A stretch of 64,000 bases of DNA from Rhizophagus clarus (taxonomy: Eukaryota > Glomeromycota > Glomeromycetes > Glomerales > Glomeraceae): positions 1,798,001 to 1,862,000 of the forward strand of contig BLAL01000012.1 in assembly GCA_015698045.1 (NCBI GenBank), in the 5' to 3' direction. Shown one piece after another: positions 11,022 to 22,509 of the stretch. A model generated the notes under the pieces. That model had not been told where the DNA came from, made no database searches, and was given only the letters and a program-made list of their open reading frames with translations. The position numbers and the translations under genes are program-made. Numbering within the stretch: position 1 is the stretch's first letter; every line of letters begins with the position of its first letter.

Positions 11022-12413
11022 CTAAACCCATTCAAAATCCCCACCACATACTTCGTTATATTTTTTAATTATTCCGTCTGTTTTATATTTTTCTATTAAG
11101 TCTTTTATATTATCTAATCGACTGAATTGTAATATCAAAGAATGACGATCTCTCCAATTATCGAAAAAAAATTTTAAAAATTCTAATTTAATTGGCTTAT
11201 AACAAAAACTAAATTTAAATTTAAATAAACTAGTTGGCGATGTTTCAGTTAAAATTTCAAATAAGTTATCCCAATCAAACGTATCCACCATGTTACTAAT
11301 AATGAATAAACCGCTTAAATGTTGACAATTAACTAATAAATTTTTCAATTCAATAATATTTTTGTTCCTTAGCATTAACTTAAGATATCTAAGATTTGGA
11401 CAATTAGTATATATTGCTTGAATAATTCTTTTATTATCAATCTCTTCGTGAGGTATATGGTCAATTTTTATTTCAATGAGTTGCCCACTTGTACTTTCAA
11501 TTAAACTTGTTAAAGCACAGATTGGAACACCCTTGGCATATAAATATTGTAAGCAAGGTAAAGATGAATGCCTTAAACAATTCCAGGGAAGATTTTCGTA
11601 TAAATTATCCAATTCTAATCTTTTTAAATTAGAAAACGATGAAAGAATTTTTGTGACAAGTGGTTTTGTTGATATCTTAAAATTTTCAATAATATTAGCA
11701 TGCTTTAGCAATGAATTTTCAAGATTCTTACAAAATAATTCGTTGACATGCAAACACTTATTTATGAAATTAACTTTAAATAAGTTTTTTGCAGATTCAA
11801 TTAATCTAACAATTTCATAATTATTATTGCTCCCTTCAATAATAAGTTCTAATTCTTTAAGTGAATTGCAAGTTTCTAGTAATCCGAATAAAATATTGTC
11901 ATTTATATCAGTATGACAACTAAGGAATTCAATTTCCGAAAAGCAGCTTATGGTTCCAGGGATAAAACGTATTTGACAATCAAGTTGTTGGGGTATATGT
12001 AGTGTTTTAAATTTTGCGTCTCCATTAATAAAAAGGTCAATTATTTCGCTTTTAATAATTGATATCTTTTGTTTGTCTTGTATATTTTCGTCAATTATCC
12101 TTTGGAGTTCATTTAAATTTAAGTGTTTACAGAAACTTATATAGTTAAATAAAGAATTTTGATATGAATTAATCAAAAAATCAAAGTATTTGCTTAAATT
12201 ATTTCTAGATTCCTTTGATAGATGAGAAATAATGACGTCTAATAAGAATCTCTCTTTTCCGTGCTTTAGTCGTTTCCAAGGATCCCTCCATAAAATTGGA
12301 ACAATTATTTCGCACCAAGTTTTATTAACTAAAAGGTATGACAATAGAGAATTATCATCGTCTTCCAATTCTTCGAATATTAAATAAAGAATATCCTTAT
12401 TTAGCTTCGACAT
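11022..12413 (-). CDS. F-box protein with LRR-like C-terminal region
   Basis: Single exon, 463 aa, minus strand; ATG 12413, stop 11022. The N-terminal F-box is LNKDILYLIFEELEDDDNS...LVNKTWCEIIVPILWRDPW. The family solenoid blocks are all present: FSEIEFLSC, STSGQLIEIKID, IIQAIYTNCPNLRYLKLMLRN, NLLVNCQHLSGLF, TSPTSLFKFKF, FFDNWRDRHS, LIEKYKTDGIIKKYN, and C-terminal DFEWV. Expected to act as an SCF adaptor; substrate unknown. It is closest in layout to the plus-strand gene at 13215, from which it is separated by an 800-bp spacer with the two starts facing away from each other. No break seen. Confidence 0.9.
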   Translation of the reverse strand: MSKLNKDILYLIFEELEDDDNSLLSYLLVNKTWCEIIVPILWRDPWKRLKHGKERFLLDVIISHLSKESRNNLSKYFDFLINSYQNSLFNYISFCKHLNLNELQRIIDENIQDKQKISIIKSEIIDLFINGDAKFKTLHIPQQLDCQIRFIPGTISCFSEIEFLSCHTDINDNILFGLLETCNSLKELELIIEGSNNNYEIVRLIESAKNLFKVNFINKCLHVNELFCKNLENSLLKHANIIENFKISTKPLVTKILSSFSNLKRLELDNLYENLPWNCLRHSSLPCLQYLYAKGVPICALTSLIESTSGQLIEIKIDHIPHEEIDNKRIIQAIYTNCPNLRYLKLMLRNKNIIELKNLLVNCQHLSGLFIISNMVDTFDWDNLFEILTETSPTSLFKFKFSFCYKPIKLEFLKFFFDNWRDRHSLILQFSRLDNIKDLIEKYKTDGIIKKYNEVCGGDFEWV

Positions 12414-13214
12414 TCTTTATTAAAAAAACATTTTTTCCCCCCTTTTTATTAGTTGTTTATATATTATTAATTTTTTTTTTTTTCATTCTCATTTTTTTTT
12501 TTTTTTGTGTTTGTATTTACATTTACATTAAGATTTTTTCGATTATGCAGGGCTCAATTTGTTATGTACCACATTAGATTCACTTTAAAACGGCAATAAT
12601 ATGCATGCTTATAATATTAAAAAGAAATTTAATTTTGAAATCAAATTTTTTTTTATAGTAATATATCGTCGATCTCCTTCATAACTCCGGCTAAAATATT
12701 TGCATGGCATTTTGGCTGAACCTTATCTTTCGGATATCCGGCACTAAGAATTATGCGAAGGATCGGCTACAATAAGCTGTGTAACAAACCCATCATGGGT
12801 CTAGAATTTTAAAACATGATATCTGTGTAAACTTTTTTGTGTAACATGAATTCGGAAGAAAACTTAGAATATTATGGATTTTTTGGCTCAATTGTTTACA
12901 TGGATCAATCGGATTTTTGCCAAAATTTCCTTTAATATGAAACAATAATCGTTAAAAATACATATATTATTAGTATATGTCGTGTTCACCTTGTATATTT
13001 TGTAAAAAGCTTTACCGCTGTATATAATTTGAATCGATCAATTTGATTGGGCATTATGATTTGTCGATCGTTCGGATCCCATTCCTCTTTTTGTTACTTT
13101 GTTACTTTGTTTATGTCACAATGTCGCATCAAATATGACTTGTACGACGTAATATCATATTGCGAAGGTTATTTTAATTAATTTTTTTTTTTTTTTAAAA
13201 AAAAAAAAAGAAAA
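12414..13214. promoter_or_regulatory. Shared divergent upstream region between two F-box genes
   Basis: The two F-box starts (12413 minus, 13215 plus) face outwards from this 801-bp spacer, so it must hold both promoters. Near the plus-strand gene a 15-T tract (13182-13196) is followed at once by a 13-A tract (13197-13209) that ends 5 bp before the ATG. On the minus side T-rich runs lie at 12473-12482 and 12493-12504. Such tracts are poor nucleosome substrates. A start core cannot be fixed by eye. Confidence 0.45.
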
Positions 13215-14666
13215 ATGTTTAGATTAAACAGAGACGTACTTTACTTAATATTTCAAGAATTTAAAGATGATAATAGGACACTTTATTCATGCCTTACAGT
13301 TAATAAAACTTGGTGTGAAATAATTATTCCAATTTTATGGAAAGACCCTTGGAAATATTTAAAAGAGAATTATGAACATCGAAGAAAAAAATTGTTATTA
13401 AATGTAATCACTTCACAACTATCAGACGAATTGAAAAATAATTCAACGAATCAAGGTATTAATTTTATGACAAATTCATCTCAGAAACCATTTTTTGATT
13501 ATATTGGTTTATGTAGACATTTAAATTTAGAAGAAATACATAGAATAATTAATTCTGTTTATGAACAATCTAAAACCTTAATTGTTAAAAATGAAATATT
13601 CAAACTTTTTATTAATGAAAATACAAAATTTACACACATTTATTTACCATATCAATTTGATCATCAAATACATCTTTTCCCTAAAGCCGAACGATGTTTC
13701 TCAGAAATTGAATTCTTTAGCTGTAGCGCTAATATAAATGATAATGTTCTGGCTGGTTTAACAGGAATATGTAAATCAATTAAAGAATTGGAACTTTTTA
13801 TTGAAGTAAATAATAATAATAATGGAATTATCGATTTAATTAATAATCAAAAGAATTTGTTAAGTATTAGTCTTTTAATCAATTATGCTGAATATTCAAA
13901 AACTTATGGATATACAAATGCTAATGAAGAATTTTGTAAAAATCTTGAAAGTTCGTTGATTGAACATGCGAATACCATACAATATTTTAAGACAACTAAA
14001 CAACCTATCGTTAAAATTATTTCACATTTTGTAAAATTAAAAGAATTGGATTTGGATTGCAGTTATTATTATACATGGAATTGTTTAGAGAATTTATCTT
14101 TACCTTTTTTACGAATACTAAAAGCTAGTCGAGTTCCTATCAGAGTTTTAACAAGTTTAATTGAAAATACGAGTGGAACCCTGATCGAAATAAAAATTGA
14201 TTACATATTTCATAATGAAATTGATAATAAAAGAATCATTGAGGCTATTTATAGAAATTGTCCAAATCTTAAGTATCTTAAATTAGTACTAAGAAATAGT
14301 AATATTTCAGTATTTGAAAAATTATTAATAAATTGTCAATATTTAGAAGGATTATTCATTCTTATTAATAATATGGAGGATGCATTTGATTTGGAAAATT
14401 TATTTAAAGTATTAACTCGATCATCACCGTTTGGTCTATTTAGATTTAAGTTTAGTATTTATTCTCATACAATATTTAAGTTGGAAACTTTGAAATTATT
14501 TTTTGATAATTGGAAAAACAGACGTCCAATGTTATTACAATTTAATAAGATTGGATATATAGAAGAATATACTGATTTAATAGCAATCTATAAATCAGAA
14601 GGAATAGTAAAAAAGTTTAGTAATTTACTGTATGAACATACATATGGAGATTTCGAATGGGTTTAA
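13215..14666 (+). CDS. F-box protein with LRR-like C-terminal region
   Basis: Single exon, 483 aa. F-box at residues 2-50 (LNRDVLYLIFQEFKDDNRT...LTVNKTWCEIIIPILWKDPWKYL). The family blocks follow: FDHQIHLFPKAERCFSEIEF, NTSGTLIEIKIDYI, IIEAIYRNCPNLKYLKLVLRN, KLLINCQYLEGLFIL, SSPFGLFRFKF, FFDNWKNRRPMLLQF, and the DFEWV end. It is slightly longer than its relatives because of an insert around residues 225-240 (SKTYGYTNANEE). The C-terminal stretch before DFEWV is variable between paralogues. Predicted SCF substrate receptor. Intact by eye. Confidence 0.9.
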   Translation: MFRLNRDVLYLIFQEFKDDNRTLYSCLTVNKTWCEIIIPILWKDPWKYLKENYEHRRKKLLLNVITSQLSDELKNNSTNQGINFMTNSSQKPFFDYIGLCRHLNLEEIHRIINSVYEQSKTLIVKNEIFKLFINENTKFTHIYLPYQFDHQIHLFPKAERCFSEIEFFSCSANINDNVLAGLTGICKSIKELELFIEVNNNNNGIIDLINNQKNLLSISLLINYAEYSKTYGYTNANEEFCKNLESSLIEHANTIQYFKTTKQPIVKIISHFVKLKELDLDCSYYYTWNCLENLSLPFLRILKASRVPIRVLTSLIENTSGTLIEIKIDYIFHNEIDNKRIIEAIYRNCPNLKYLKLVLRNSNISVFEKLLINCQYLEGLFILINNMEDAFDLENLFKVLTRSSPFGLFRFKFSIYSHTIFKLETLKLFFDNWKNRRPMLLQFNKIGYIEEYTDLIAIYKSEGIVKKFSNLLYEHTYGDFEWV

Positions 14667-16347
14667 CTAGTCATTTATATATACTATTCTTGTAAAGAAA
14701 AAGAAAAATATCATTAATTATTTAATAAATACGTCGTAATTTTACATTTTAAATAACGATGTACGTGTATTTTTTTTCTATTAATAATTCAAATATTATT
14801 CAATTATTAATTAATTTTCTGCCTGATTTTCTTCATGCAAATATATAAAAGCACAGTAATAAAGTGTTAAAATGGGCACGACGAGGCGTCTTTTTGATTC
14901 GCGTATTTCACGATACTGCAACGAAGTTTAAGTAGACGTTATGAATCAAGAATTTATAAAGATTTAGTTAAAGCATTTAATTTTTACGCAGTTCACGAAC
15001 GCATGATCTATTATATACTGTAATAGAAAAATATACTATATCTATTTCATATATGGTGCAACCCGCTGTTTTTTGTATAAAATGATAACGTATTAGCGAA
15101 AAGTAATCCTGCCACTGCTTAAAAAGCTAATTTAATCGCACGATTCGATACTATTTTGTTACTTGTTTAACAATTTCGTGCTATCTGCTCGACTATTTTA
15201 TTATAAAATTTTAATATCTATATTCTTATGAAAATATGTTAAATATATAACAATCATTTTCTATGATATATTATAATTTACGATGTTCAACTACTTACGT
15301 TTTATGTAAAAACTATAAAAAATTCGAACATTTTTTTAAAAGAAAAAGGTGAACAACTGAATATAACAAAAATTTAATTTTATGTTCATTGTTAAATATT
15401 ATCTGTTATACGATTCATTTCTATTTTTTCTTTACCGTACTAATGCCTAGTAGTGTATTAGTTGCATGAGTTTTGTTAAAAGTTTTTTGTAAAATTGTAC
15501 ACTTTTAAATTCTTGTTATTTTAATTATTTTAACGCCAAATTATTACAAAAAAAAAGTAAAAAATAATAATTAAATAATCACATAAAACTTAATATTAAT
15601 AAAATATTAAATGTATTCATTTCTAGTTTACGAAATTTCACAGTTTATCTGCTTTTAAACTTTTTTAAACGAAAAAAAAGATTAAAAGCGTTTTATATAT
15701 AAATTAGAATTACAGATAAACCGGTTCTATCCGTTCCGACAAAGAGAAAAATTTCGATATACTGAAAGTCAAACTAGATCGTTAAAAATAATTATATCAG
15801 TAAGTTTCGGTAGGAACTAAGACACGTTATTCACACGTTATTCACTTTTATTGATTCGCAAATGAATTGTACTAGTATTTTGATTCACATAACGATTTTA
15901 CTAATAAACTTCAAGTATATGTTGAAACTATTCCAATAGGATATAATAAGGTAACAAATTTTTGGCGAAAATTTGCTATTATTTCTACGCGTTTTTTCAG
16001 GACCGGAATTATGATAATGTCAGTCAGTTATTAAATAAAGTAATACATTCCTGACCAACGTTATCAAAATATATCTAAATAAGGAATGATTTTCACAATT
16101 ATTTTGCCCTATTTTATTTCAGTATTTCTCGGAGTCCTATTTCAATATACTGTGCGTAATCTGCATCTCGTAAAAAAAATCCAGATTAAGCTAAACCCGG
16201 TTTATCGAATATTCGGTTTATCGAATTTCATTATCTATTTAAAGAAATAGTATTTATTTATATTCTGTCAGCCGGTAAGAAATCTTGATATGTGATCATT
16301 TCCTAAGGATAAATAGTTTATTAATACTCATAAATAAAGATCATACT
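14667..16347. other. Intergenic
   Basis: About 1.7 kb of AT-rich sequence without a supported gene, RNA or repeat. Confidence 0.5.
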
Positions 16348-16401
16348 CAGTCCGTCCGGTCCTACGTATATCGGTCTTTGGGACCGGACTGGTACAGACT
16401 G
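16348..16401. repeat. 54-bp palindromic mini-element
   Basis: Starts CAGTCCGTCCGGTCC and ends GGGACCGGACTGGTACAGACTG. The ends are inverted complements (CAGTC...GACTG with a CCGGTCC core). GC-rich against an AT-rich background. It looks like the joined termini of an element whose interior is gone. Confidence 0.5.
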
Positions 16402-16662
16402 CAGCTAACTTTCGATCTTCATAATTTATATAAATTTTAATATATAGCACCCTAAATCGCATGGTTTACACTAAATTCTAATTTTTTCCTGATAGTATAA
16501 TAATACCGGGATTTAATAAATTTTGCAAAAAAAAAAAATTGTTTATATTATTATACATTATTATTGTATTATTTTATTTAATTAAATTTATTTAAACTTA
16601 ATTTATTATCTGTTATGATATTCGAACAGTTTAATATAATAATAATATTCATGTTTAGTATA

Positions 16663-16800
16663 TGATGGTCTTTTAAAGACTAGAATCCTAAAAGACACAC
16701 GGTTCTATTGTTATTTACAAAGCCCGTTTAGGATCTTAAGGGTTTGTAATCTTAATCTTTTCAGTCCGTTCTTTTTCTTAAAGACTGAAAAGACCATAAG
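16663..16800. repeat. Miniature inverted-repeat element
   Basis: Left end ATGGTCTTTTAAAGACT; right end GACTGAAAAGACCATAAG, whose complement starts CTTATGGTCTTTTCAGTC. Inside, 16756-16766 and 16783-16793 form a perfect 11-bp stem, and TAGAATCCTAAA pairs loosely with TTTAGGATCTTA. About 138 bp. Target duplication not clear. Confidence 0.5.
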
Positions 16801-17287
16801 TCCCGAGATCGAATGACTATCTTTACTCATGAAAGAATTTTGAATTCGAGGATGGAATATTTTTTTTATGGATAATTAGAAAGAAAATTCTTTATTACGT
16901 TTCTGGAGTAGGGATGCCAACGGCCGGTTCGGTTCGGTTTCGGTTTTAAAACCGCTGTTCTCAACCAAAACTGAACCGACCGCAAAACTGACCGATAAAA
17001 CTGAACCGCAAATCCGATTGCAAAACTGAATAAAATGTTATTAGAATGTGTTAATTATGACTTTATTCAATAATACCATTTAAACTTACATAATTTTTTC
17101 TTACAAAAATAGATTTTTTGGCGATACGGAAAATCACGTGATCAGCGCATCACATAAATTTCACTATCACGTGATTAATTTTGTGGCAAATGTAATACAA
17201 ATTTTGATTCGTGTTTTTTTGACGATAAAACAATAAAAAAGAAAACGGTTTAAAACTTATCAAAATATATAATAATGTATTTTTAAT

Positions 17288-20200
17288 ATGAACACTACAA
17301 AAGTTTGTGCTAGCTGTGGACAAACAAAACTATTATGTGAATTTATGGATTGTGAAACAAAAAATACAAAGCAATATTGCACTTGTAATAATTGTCATAT
17401 TAAAAATACACAATGGAAGAAAAACATAAAAAATATAAAGAAAAGATCATATGAAGAAACGGGTTTTTTGGAAACTGAGAAAGATACAAATTCTTTAGAA
17501 GTAGTTAAGGTTGTAGGTTTTTTTGATTATATCGCACAGCTCCTAAGCACAAATATAATACAGACGCAAATAAAATGAAGAAAACATACCACCATTCCAT
17601 TTGAATGCAAAGTAGATATTTCTACTTTGAATAGTTCAACAAAGGAAGTAGTGGACTTTTTAGTTAAGTTTATTGAAGAGGCAGACGGGTTTTCATGGAT
17701 GTATGTACTGTATATTCTATAAATATAAAATTAGGTTTTCTAACTTTAAACCCTATCTGCTATGCTTTAATAGTTATCTTCAATCTTATTCAGGGAGAAG
17801 TACAACTACTTACTGGTATTTTTGTTCACAAAGACATGATTTAGCTGCAAAATCTAAAAAACATCAAGATGCTTCAAAACATCGTAATACAAAAGCAATG
17901 CAAAGATTTAAATGTAATGGAATTATTAAAATTTCTGTTGGCAACCTAAATAATATGACAAGCATATCCATGAAACATGATTTTGTATAAAAGGTCAGCA
18001 AATGTAGAAGTTTCTCAAGATATAAAAGACTTTATTAAAGAGCACATAAACTTACTTCCCAGAGAGATTTACGCGCAACTTGTTGGCAAAGGTTTAGATT
18101 CATCTATTCACCAAAAGCAGGTTCATTTTTGGTGGTCAAAGTTAGGAGAAAACAGATATAAACGTCATGAAAATGCTTTTAAATCACAATAGAATGACTT
18201 AATCAAGAGAATCATAATATTATACTGGCGTGGAGGAAACTATACCTGTTCATGCTTTAGCTTTACAATAGGACTTTATGAAAAGCTCAACCAAATAGGA
18301 GTAAAGATCCGTGAATGCGGTATTGATGCGACATGTAAGCATTATACCTGTTGATTTCTATAAACTGTGTATTAATAAATAAATTTAATTAATTTTACAT
18401 ATGTTAATATTAAAGACAATACCAATAACTTTGGATTTGAACTATATACTCTTGAAACTGAAATGAATGGAACAGAATTTCTGCTTGCATACCTATTCTT
18501 GGAAAATAATGGTTGATGTGGAGATGGGATACGTACCGAAATTATTCAAAAATTTCTTACATGATATGGGGATACAACCAGAATTCCTTCTTTCAGATAA
18601 GGATTTTGTGCAAATAAATGCTGCTAGATTTACCCAGAAAGGTATCAAGATTTAATTATGTAAATGGCATATTAAAAGAGCTATTCTAGCACGATTATCA
18701 AGTAATAATAAGCCTAGAAATGCTACATTCAATTCTTTGTCCGAACTTGGCTCACGTTTTTTATTTAATGGAATTACATCATCTAACAAATTTTGCCCTA
18801 AAGAATATCATAAAACAATTTGGTCAATAATGGAAAAACACCTTCATCAACATACATTAATACCAAAATCGATGGTTTATACCTTACAAGTAAAGAATTT
18901 GTGAAGCAGCTATTCATGAAATGTATGAGTTATGTAAAAAAAATTCTTTGATTGCCTTTGGAATTATTTGTGGAGTGAATGGTATAGTGAAAAAAGATGG
19001 CCCTTATGGGCAAGATCTGTGAAGATAAAATCTCTGTCCTTAGAATAACAATGTTCGTAGAAGGGCATTGGAAGGTGATATAGTGGGATTTTCTTTACAA
19101 ATTTTTCTAGATCTTATTGTATATGTATTGTTAACAAAAGTAATTCCACATCAACAATGAAAACTAGAACAAATCCAATCTGGAAGATAGAAATTGGAAT
19201 GGATAAAAATTTAAATCAGAATGGAAAGTTATTAACACATCAAATTAACAATCATGATTACAACAGATGTGGATAAATGGGTGTGTGGATGGCCTTATTA
19301 TTTAACTAGTCGATTTAGTATATGCAAACACTTTATCTATCTCTGTTAAGAATGGTGGTTCATGATTTCTTTTTAAATGCTCAAAAAACTCTGGTTTAAC
19401 TGGTCCTTTTTAATAAATTAAGATTCTGCTCACCCATATATAAATCAAACTCTTTCAAATTTAAACCCTGAAATCCAGAATCTTTGTTAGAAGATTATAA
19501 TAATATTTATGATAAGTTAATAGAAACAACAACTAAAACACTTCCCTATAAAAAATAAATGTCCGGAAAATGTTATCAAAAATGTCTGGAAAATGTCCGG
19601 AATAAATCTGATGTGTCCGGAAAATGTCCACTTTTTTGGTACATGTCTGACACACTTCTGATACTTAAAATTTTGACATGTCCTAACTTTGTCCAGAATT
19701 CGTCCAGTATTTGTTTGGTATAAAATTTTGGACAAATTCTGGACAGTTAAACCTGGACAAATTCTGAACATAGTAAAAAAACCAGATAGACAAATTCCGG
19801 ACATAAAAAAGTTCAGGACAAATTCTGGATACTATTTCCAAAAAAGGATAAATTAATTTTGTAAAAAAATGCAAAAAGCACAAAACTGACATTCAAAACA
19901 TTTTCTGTCGTACTAATTAAAATTGCAGAGCAGGCAAAAATACTATATATCTATGATATAAAAATTTTGGGTTAAGGAATAATGATGATCATCTATCCAT
20001 TGATCATCTTTTGTGGCAAATTTTACAAAAATACATTTCCGGACAATTTCTGGATAATTTCCTAATATCCCGAAAATGCAGTGTTTTCGGAACAGTTTCC
20101 GGATACACAGTGTCCAGAATTTCCGGACAATATTTTAGATAATTTTTCTGGACATTTTCCGGACATTATCCGGACACTTATTTTTTATAGGGCTTGCCTT

Positions 20201-20360
20201 TCATCAAAAACAAAAGGCAGCCGGTAATCTTCATTGGGTAAAGGGAGTAGAGAAAAACTTTGCATCAATTACAAAGATGGTAGAGGAAGTTGAAAGATAT
20301 CAGAGAAAAAGAACAATGCCATCACATGGAAAGGACATACTAACAATACACGATTTTTGA
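17288..20360 (+). pseudogene. MULE-type transposase pseudogene
   Basis: Fragments in several frames line up in the order of a MULE transposase. In order: an N-terminal Cys motif (VCASCGQTKLLCEF, YCTCNNCH; 17288-17400); VDISTLNSSTKEVVDFLVKFIEEADGFSW (about 17607-17700); ASKHRNTKAMQRFKCNG; VEVSQDIKDFIKEHINLLPREIYAQL (about 18005-18080); CGIDAT followed by a plausible intron 18333-18413 and YNTNNFGFELYTLETEMNG (first catalytic Asp region); FLLSDKDFVQINAARFT (second Asp, about 18582-18640); and CKWHIKRAILARLSS (18658-18700). Near the end there are SWIM-like remnants (YNRCG...CKHF, about 19260-19335). Multiple stops and shifts; inactive. The miniature element at 19544-20192 interrupts the last part. 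Confidence 0.75.
19544..20192. mobile_element. 649-bp miniature element inserted in the MULE transposase
   Basis: Terminal inverted repeats of 24 bp match at 23 positions: CCCTATAAAAAATAA(A/G)TGTCCGGA, ending GGG at 20190-20192. The target trinucleotide CTT is present at 19541-19543 and again at 20193-20195. Dropping the element and one CTT joins ...TTKTL to AFHQKQKAAGNLHWVKGVEKN... in one frame. The subterminal regions are packed with TCCGGA/GTCCGGACA-type motifs. No coding capacity. A 3-bp duplication excludes hAT (8 bp); the superfamily is not assigned. Confidence 0.85.
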
Positions 20361-20789
20361 ATTAATATAGTAATTCAAGAATGAAGTAAAAAATTATTAT
20401 TGTATATAAATAAAAGATATAAATAAAATAACAATTTAAAAATATCTGCTTAAGTGATTTCATTAGTGTGTGAAAGAAAAAAACTACAAAATTTGCAAAA
20501 AAAGATATTAAAAATTTTTTTTCGAACTTAAGACCAAAATAATAAATTGACCACAATTTAGGTCACATGATAGTGATTTTTTTATGGTGACTCTGGGGTA
20601 GTTACAAAATTAAATTTTCCCTGTAATTTCAAAAAGGAGAGTATTAATAAATTTAAATATTAAAATTCATGTTTTTTAGTTAATCTTAATTGAAACAAAG
20701 ATATTTTTCGGAATATATTCTAAAATATTTACAATTAATCGATCGGTTTTTTCATCGGTTTTTTTATATATAAAACCGACGGTCGGTCT

Positions 20790-21000
20790 AACAGTTCTGG
20801 CATTTTTTATATAAAAAGTTTAAAAAAACGCTGGAACAATTGATCTGGCGTTTTTATATAAAAAGTTAAAAAAAAAAAAGCACAAAAATGCTGAAACTGG
20901 CATTTTTAGCGTTTTTACATATAAAGAACAAAAAAACGCTAAAACTAAATATTCCAGCATTTTTACATATAAGAAACCCAAAAAAATACGCCAAAACTTA
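20790..21000. repeat. Degenerate ~45-bp tandem repeat at MULE right end
   Basis: About five units of the type CTGGCATTTTTATATAAAAAGTT followed by AAAAAAACGCTGAAAC. Units vary in A-tract length. It lies inside the right terminal region of the MULE-type element. Confidence 0.6.
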
Positions 21001-21046
21001 CAGTTTGGACTAAGACCAAACCAAAACCGAACCGGCAAAAACCGGT

Positions 21047-22231
21047 TATTCTAGAGCTACAGCGGAAAAAATTAAACATCAAATTTATTTTAAATTAAAT
21101 ATAACGTAAACTCATTTTGTCAAATACGGTCTATCTTATGAATTTCTTTAATTATTGGCTTAGATAACCAAAAAATTAGCATAAACATGGCATCACATGC
21201 CAATACTAGTCCACAATAAAAAAGTTGTGAACGTAGGACGGATTTCTTAATTATTACAATATTATAAGACTGCTATATATTAAATCACAGTAATGATAGT
21301 ATTTGCTTTATAAAGTTCTACTTTTATTTTTTTTTTTATTTTAAGCAATGAATCTGCCTCTTCGTGGTGACTTTTATTCGACCTTAGCAAATAAATACAA
21401 ACATCTTGACAAACTTACTAAATTACTTGCGTCATCTTTTATACCAAAGTCTTCGAGTCAAAAATGATCTTTAGAAATTATGTATGAATTAATAATTTTT
21501 CCGTTTTTTTATTTATTGGTGGTTGTAAAATTCCGTAATAGATTATGTGATGAAAATATTTACCCAGTCAACTGATAATAATCATAATAAACTATGACAT
21601 AATTTTGAAAATTATTTTGCAATTGTAAACTGTTACACTTTTGATGTTATAATGAATCATGTGATTTAAACTAAACAAATAAAAGTATTAAAAATTAATG
21701 TGTTATACGACGTATTCTTTTTTTAGTTACTGTGCATTATCTTATCTAGCATTCAAATAAATCTACTGTAACGAAAACAAATAATTATTAATTCTTTGAC
21801 ATTGATACGATAATGCGATGTAACGATGCTGGTACCCATAAAAATTTTTTTTACGACAAAAATCAATCGTCATTCTATATTGTTGTTCGATAATTATGGA
21901 AAGTGAGCATTATTTAAAGAAAGGTAAATAATATTTTATTACAAAACTCCAATAGATATGATCCTGACATGTACAGTACGGATTGCAAAATATAATACCG
22001 ACGACATATACAGATCTATACAAAAAATATTAATCAATCGGTACGGCTAAGTTCAAACATTTATTTTTAAAGACTAGATAAACAAAATTTTTCATAATGA
22101 AATTTTAAAATGATGCGAACTGAGCGACTCTAATTTTAACCAGGTACATTACTGATAAGGAATTAATGTTACAACTGATTTCATAATGTGCGGAACACAT
22201 TTCTTGCCATGAGTAACTTGGCAAAACTCGG
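21047..22231. other. Intergenic
   Basis: No supported gene or RNA in this stretch. Confidence 0.45.
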
Positions 22232-22471
22232 TACTCACCAATAAATGAATCAACCATATACTATAATTTTAAAATGACTTGAAAAAAAAGAATATCAAAT
22301 GAATAAAATCATACAACACTGTAAATTAAGTAATATTACATAAAAGATTTTATAATATAAAATACTAAAAAAATTAAATAGTTAGTATTTACCAAAATTT
22401 AAGTATGCAACACATATTGCAAAACACTTTCAATGTTCTCTACCTAACCCTTTCGTTAAACGAATTCATTA
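22232..22471. repeat. 240-bp dispersed repeat, copy A
   Basis: Starts TACTCACCAATAAATGAATC and ends AACGAATTCATTA. Almost identical to 30151-30393, with a handful of substitutions and single-base indels. Identity stops sharply at both ends. No coding frame and no clear terminal inverted repeat. Confidence 0.85.
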
Positions 22472-22509
22472 AGTGCATCGGAAAAAAGATATTCCGGAAA
22501 AACATTAGA

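Larger units (their letters stand above)
16914..21046 (+). mobile_element. Decayed MULE-type DNA transposon with nested insertion
   Basis: The left region (16914-17010) and the right region (20750-21046) carry similar GC-richer sequence in inverted orientation: GGCCGGTTCGGTTCGGTTT on the left, and CCGGTTTTTGCCGGTTCGG as the complement of the right. They enclose a broken transposase (17288-20360). The exact terminal bases and a target duplication could not be fixed, so the coordinates are approximate. A degenerate ~45-bp tandem repeat fills 20790-21000 just inside the right end. Confidence 0.55.

Noticed and set aside
11476-11820. 114-codon plus-strand frame
   Set aside because: Antisense shadow of the minus-strand F-box gene.
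19517-19892. Minus-strand frames rich in CPEFVQN/SGHIRF
   Set aside because: They arise from the GTCCGGACA-type repeats of the miniature element, not from a gene.
16914-21046. hAT-type ends (TAGGGATG...) for the MULE-containing element
   Set aside because: No matching 8-bp target duplication was found at the two candidate ends, and the coding remnants are MULE-like.
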